From Verrucomicrobia bacterium UBA6775 (GTDB lineage: Bacteria > Verrucomicrobiota > Verrucomicrobiia > Limisphaerales > UBA1096), in contig DKGH01000167.1 in the NCBI GenBank assembly GCA_002453165.1, positions 1 through 9,236 of the forward strand: DNA of 9,236 nucleotides. The letters run 5' to 3'. Positions 5,986 through 9,236 of this stretch are shown here, piece after piece; position 1 is the first letter of the stretch, and each line of letters opens with the position of its first letter. A program made the position numbers and the translations under genes. Below the pieces are notes generated by a model, which saw only the letters and a program-made list of their open reading frames with translations, was not told the DNA's origin and ran no database searches.

Positions 5986-8094
5986 ATGACTTGTTTGCGT
6001 GACATGAAAGGCGTGGTGGCGATGGGGGTTGCGTGCCTTGGCGCGGTCGTCGCTGCGGATGGCGCGACGGTAGTGGATCGTCAACTCGTTGCAGACAATC
6101 AAGCTCGGGAAGATGGCAGGATTATTCCCGGCCAACCACTGGCCGATCTGGCCTACCTTCGGAAAGCCACCATCGACGTCATAGGCCGTATTCCAACATT
6201 CCCCGAGATTGAGCAATATCAAAAGTGGCCCAAGGCCAAGCGCCGGGAGCTGTTGCTGGATCGCTTGTTCAATGACAAGGGGCTGGCGGATCGGTGGACT
6301 ATTTTCTATGCGGATTTGCTGCGGATACGGAGTCGGGCGGCGGGGGGCAACCGGTTGCTGGCGTATGTTCATCAATCCATAGAACAAAACAGACCCTGGG
6401 ATGAGATGGCCCGGGAGCTGATCGCAGCGAGCGGTTCCTCCGGCAACACTCCTTCCGTTGGGTTCCTGTTGGCGGACGACTCCGACCCGATGACGATGGC
6501 CGGGGCGACAGCCCAGGTTTTTCTCGGCGTGCGAATGGCGTGTGCCCAGTGCCACAATCATCCCTTCGACAAATGGCGGCAGAAGCAGTTTTATGAGCTT
6601 GCCAGTTTCTTCGGGAAAACCAAACAGGTCGAGAGTCGCCTAAGCAGTAAAATCTACGTCACCGAGGGTGAAGAAATGAAGGTGCTCTGGCCTCCGGAGC
6701 GACGGAAGCCGAAGGAACGGTTCCCGGTCGATCCCAAGTTTCCGTTTCCGGTTGAGGACTTCAGTGTGAAGCCCGACTACTTGAAGCGACTTGAGGCGTT
6801 GCGTGCGGGTGAGGCGTTGGCGCTGAACAAGCACAAGGAGTCTGAGGCGCTGGATGCGTTGATCGATTCCTCCGGCGGGAAAAAGGGACTTGGGATTGGT
6901 GTTGAACCGGTGGCGTTGTCGGTGGGCAAACAGTCGCGCGAAGACATCCGGAAACTGGACGTGAAGGGGGATTTGTATCGGAAGAGCGAACTGCGCCGTC
7001 AGCTTGCGGATCATGTGGCCGGGCCGCAAAACCGATACTTTGCACGCAACATGGTGAACCGGGTCTGGGCTGAATTGATGGGGCGCGGTTTTTATCACCC
7101 GATCGATGATTATCAGGGTGAAGTGACGCATCCAAAAACGGTGGACTATCTTTGCGATGAATTTGTTGCGAACGGGTACGATTTGGCGCACCTGATTCGG
7201 GTGGTAATGGAGACGGATGCCTACGCGAAATCGACATTGAATGCGGACGTCGAACTGGAGGACAGGGATATTTCGCGTTCCGCATTTGCGTCGGGAACCA
7301 AGCGCCGGATGCTCAGCGAGGTTTTGTACGACAGCGTGGTTGTTGCCGGTCACTTACAGGATCACAAGTGGCCAAAAGGTGCCAACATTCGGGAAGTGGA
7401 ACGGCGGGTTCGTGTGCCGCTTGACACCGAGCCTGCGGATAAGATCGAGTTGGAATCGGAGCCGGAGTCTGGTGACGAGAAAATGGTGCCGAAAAAGCCA
7501 AAGGCAAACCCGTACAATTTGGAGGAGGTTATTTCGCTGGATTTCGATCAGTTGGTCAAATCCGATCTCGACCGTGACATCGGTATGATGAAGGCCAAGT
7601 CCGATCAGGAAATCGAGGCCGAGCGCTTGGCTGAGATGGCGCGAAAGAAGAATTCCGTTCGCCGGCTTTACACCTACGAGACCGTTATCGACAAGGTGGA
7701 TGATAACCCGAAATTCTCCAGTTCGATGAGGATGTCCACCCCGGCTACCCCGACGCATTTCCTCCGGGTGTTTGGTCAACCATCTCGGGACGGTCTCGGG
7801 GAGTTCAGGGAGCACACCCCCTCAATGCGGCAGGCGTTGATGATGCTCAACGGTAAAGCCACCCATGAAGCGGCCCGGGTGGGGCCGTACGAGCCGATGC
7901 ATCGATTGCTCACCGGCAAAACCAAAAACTTGGCCAAGGCGATCGAGTTGGCTTACCTCGAGATTCTTACCCGCAAGCCAAGCGCGGATGAGTTGGCTGA
8001 GGCTGAGGCTGTGCTTGGCCAAGCGCCACTCGAGGGCATGGCCGATCTTCGCTGGGCACTGCTCAATAGTCACGAATTCCGATACCTCCCATAA
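5986..8094 (+). CDS. Secreted DUF1549/DUF1553 (PSCyt2/PSD1) protein with one CxxCH motif
   Basis: The protein has 702 residues from ATG 5986, chosen because of the AGAGG six bases upstream. A short basic start and a hydrophobic stretch (about 7-24) ending near Ala-Asp-Gly-Ala give a Sec signal peptide. DUF1549 spans about 45-210 and holds the CAQCHNHPFDKW motif. Cys186, Cys189 and His190 form a c-type haem site typical of this Planctomycete-cytochrome-like domain. DUF1553 spans about 335-455 and resumes at about 580-702 (FLRVFGQPSRDG, then a domain ending HEFRYLP). The segment between, about 465-575, is highly charged and looks like an insertion. The separate N-terminal PSCyt1 haem domain found in many relatives is absent, so this is a short form. 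These proteins are periplasmic or envelope-associated in PVC bacteria and usually pair with DUF1501, as here. A role in polysaccharide or sulfated-glycan use has been proposed, without direct proof. Composition is about 60% GC in one counted line, unlike the first two genes. Confidence 0.93.
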   Translation: MTCLRDMKGVVAMGVACLGAVVAADGATVVDRQLVADNQAREDGRIIPGQPLADLAYLRKATIDVIGRIPTFPEIEQYQKWPKAKRRELLLDRLFNDKGLADRWTIFYADLLRIRSRAAGGNRLLAYVHQSIEQNRPWDEMARELIAASGSSGNTPSVGFLLADDSDPMTMAGATAQVFLGVRMACAQCHNHPFDKWRQKQFYELASFFGKTKQVESRLSSKIYVTEGEEMKVLWPPERRKPKERFPVDPKFPFPVEDFSVKPDYLKRLEALRAGEALALNKHKESEALDALIDSSGGKKGLGIGVEPVALSVGKQSREDIRKLDVKGDLYRKSELRRQLADHVAGPQNRYFARNMVNRVWAELMGRGFYHPIDDYQGEVTHPKTVDYLCDEFVANGYDLAHLIRVVMETDAYAKSTLNADVELEDRDISRSAFASGTKRRMLSEVLYDSVVVAGHLQDHKWPKGANIREVERRVRVPLDTEPADKIELESEPESGDEKMVPKKPKANPYNLEEVISLDFDQLVKSDLDRDIGMMKAKSDQEIEAERLAEMARKKNSVRRLYTYETVIDKVDDNPKFSSSMRMSTPATPTHFLRVFGQPSRDGLGEFREHTPSMRQALMMLNGKATHEAARVGPYEPMHRLLTGKTKNLAKAIELAYLEILTRKPSADELAEAEAVLGQAPLEGMADLRWALLNSHEFRYLP

Positions 8095-8112
8095 AATTAA
8101 CTGACAAAGACG

Positions 8113-9236
8113 ATGAAAGATACAGGATGTTTTGATTACCAGATGACCCGACGCCGGATGCTGCAGGCGACCGGGGCGAGTATTCTAGGCATGCCGGTGG
8201 CGAGGTTGCTGGCTGCATCCGGCCAGACGGCTGCGGCCAAGGCGGAACATGTGATTCTATTCTGGAACGGCGGAGGGATGAGCCACGTGGACACATGGGA
8301 CCCAAAACCGGGTCGTCCTGTGCAGGGTGAATTTTCGGCTATCGATACCTCGGCGGACGGTATTCAGATCAGCAGCATTTTTCCAAATTTGGCCAAGCAG
8401 ATGCATCACTGCGCATTGGTTCGGTCGATCGCCGGCACCAACGGGGCGCATGGGCGGGCGACGTATGAATTACAGACGAGCTACAACATGGATCCCTCGC
8501 TGATTCACCCCGGGTTGGGATCCATTGTGGTGCATGAAAAAAATCGGCTCGGAGATCTGCCGGCATTCATCACCATCAACGGTCAGGCGGCCAAGTCCGG
8601 TTACTTTGGTCAGAGCTGTTCCGCATACTTCATCGGTGAACCGGGAGAGAAGGATCCCTACCTCTCCTTCCCGACCGGCATCACCAGCGCCCGGGGCAAC
8701 AAGCGACTGGATTTGCTGGCACGGATGAATGCCCGCGCCACCGGGAAAACCGGCGTGACGGATTTCAAGGCAACGGACACGGCGATCAAGGAGGCGGTTT
8801 CCCTGATGAAGAGCCCGGCCCTCAAGGTGTTCGACCTCGACAAGGAAAAGCCGGATACGCTGGCCCGGTACGGTGACTCGGACTTCGGTCGGGGAGCCTT
8901 GCTTGCCCGTAAACTGGTCGAGACCGGAGTGCGGTTTGTACAGGTCAATCGCGGTGGTTTTGACACTCACTCAAACAATTTCCCGGCGATGGAAAATCAC
9001 GCGCTGGAGATGGATCCGGCACTAGCGGCATTGGTTGAGGATCTAGCGGCGACCGGCAAGTTGGAGTCGACACTTGTCCTTGTGTTAAGCGAGTTTGGCC
9101 GTACTCCGCGTATCAACAACAACGCCGGTCGCGATCATCATGCCCGTTGCTTCAGTTGCCTGATGGCCGGAGGCGGAGTACAGGGTGGCCAGGTTATTGG
9201 CGCATCGGACAAGGACGCGATGGAGCCGGCGGAACG
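8113..9236 (+). CDS. Tat-exported DUF1501 (sulfatase-like superfamily) protein, 3'-partial
   Basis: The frame from ATG 8113 is open to the right edge (374 complete codons), so the C-terminus lies outside the window; family members are usually somewhat longer than 400 residues. ATG 8143 is a possible shorter start. The N-terminus has a twin-arginine signal, TRRRML at 12-17, followed by a hydrophobic stretch, which indicates folded export by Tat. Family hallmarks are the NGGGMSHVDTWDPKPG segment (52-67), TNGAHGRATYE (109-119), GGFDTHSNNF (281-290), SEFGRTPRIN (326-335), GRDHH (339-343) and MAGGGVQGG (351-359). The Asp and His residues in these motifs sit where alkaline-phosphatase/sulfatase-superfamily enzymes bind metals. 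The substrate is unknown. It lies 18 bp after the DUF1549/DUF1553 gene and is surely its operon partner. Only a weak purine stretch (AAAGA) precedes the start. Confidence 0.93.
   Translation, partial: MKDTGCFDYQMTRRRMLQATGASILGMPVARLLAASGQTAAAKAEHVILFWNGGGMSHVDTWDPKPGRPVQGEFSAIDTSADGIQISSIFPNLAKQMHHCALVRSIAGTNGAHGRATYELQTSYNMDPSLIHPGLGSIVVHEKNRLGDLPAFITINGQAAKSGYFGQSCSAYFIGEPGEKDPYLSFPTGITSARGNKRLDLLARMNARATGKTGVTDFKATDTAIKEAVSLMKSPALKVFDLDKEKPDTLARYGDSDFGRGALLARKLVETGVRFVQVNRGGFDTHSNNFPAMENHALEMDPALAALVEDLAATGKLESTLVLVLSEFGRTPRINNNAGRDHHARCFSCLMAGGGVQGGQVIGASDKDAMEPAE

Noticed and set aside
5887..7815. Long reverse-strand open frames (5887-6561, 6640-7353, 7354-7815)
   Set aside because: They lie antisense to the clearly coding DUF1549/DUF1553 gene in GC-rich DNA. 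Their translations are rich in Arg, His and Pro with no recognisable domain, as expected of shadow frames.

Overview
The window looks like part of a Planctomycetota–Verrucomicrobiota (PVC) genome, with Verrucomicrobiota the likelier side. The main evidence is the right-hand gene pair: a secreted DUF1549/DUF1553 protein with a single CxxCH haem motif, followed by a Tat-exported DUF1501 protein. This pairing is abundant in PVC bacteria and rare elsewhere. Six genes are visible, all on the + strand. The first is cut by the left edge and the last by the right edge.

Positions 1-5909 read as one transcription unit of four tightly packed genes. Two large TPR-like proteins come first; the second has a signal peptide. 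They are followed by a small helical protein that resembles the flagellar chaperone FlgN, and then by a sigma-54-dependent activator of the NtrC class. The genes overlap by 14 bp and 4 bp and are then separated by 9 bp, so translational coupling is likely. The activator has intact ATPase, GAFTGA and Fis-type HTH motifs. Its receiver domain, however, has Glu where the phosphorylated Asp should be and has lost other pocket residues. That makes it probably independent of a sensor kinase, as in the flagellar regulators FleQ and FlrA. A flagellar role for the unit is a reasonable hypothesis but is not proven here.

The two TPR genes are unusual. They are AT-rich compared with the rest of the window and carry at least five short in-frame tandem duplications (18, 18, 24, 30 and about 36 bp). 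One of these splits a canonical TPR motif. Gene 1 also contains a GC-rich patch encoding a calcium-loop-like acidic module.

Positions 5910-5985 form a 76-bp intergenic gap with a weak promoter candidate and a clear ribosome binding site. Positions 5986-9236 hold the DUF1549/DUF1553 and DUF1501 pair, 18 bp apart and presumably co-transcribed. Both products are exported and are probably associated with the periplasm or cell envelope. Their biochemical function is not established. No tRNA, rRNA, CRISPR array, insertion sequence or convincing terminator was seen.
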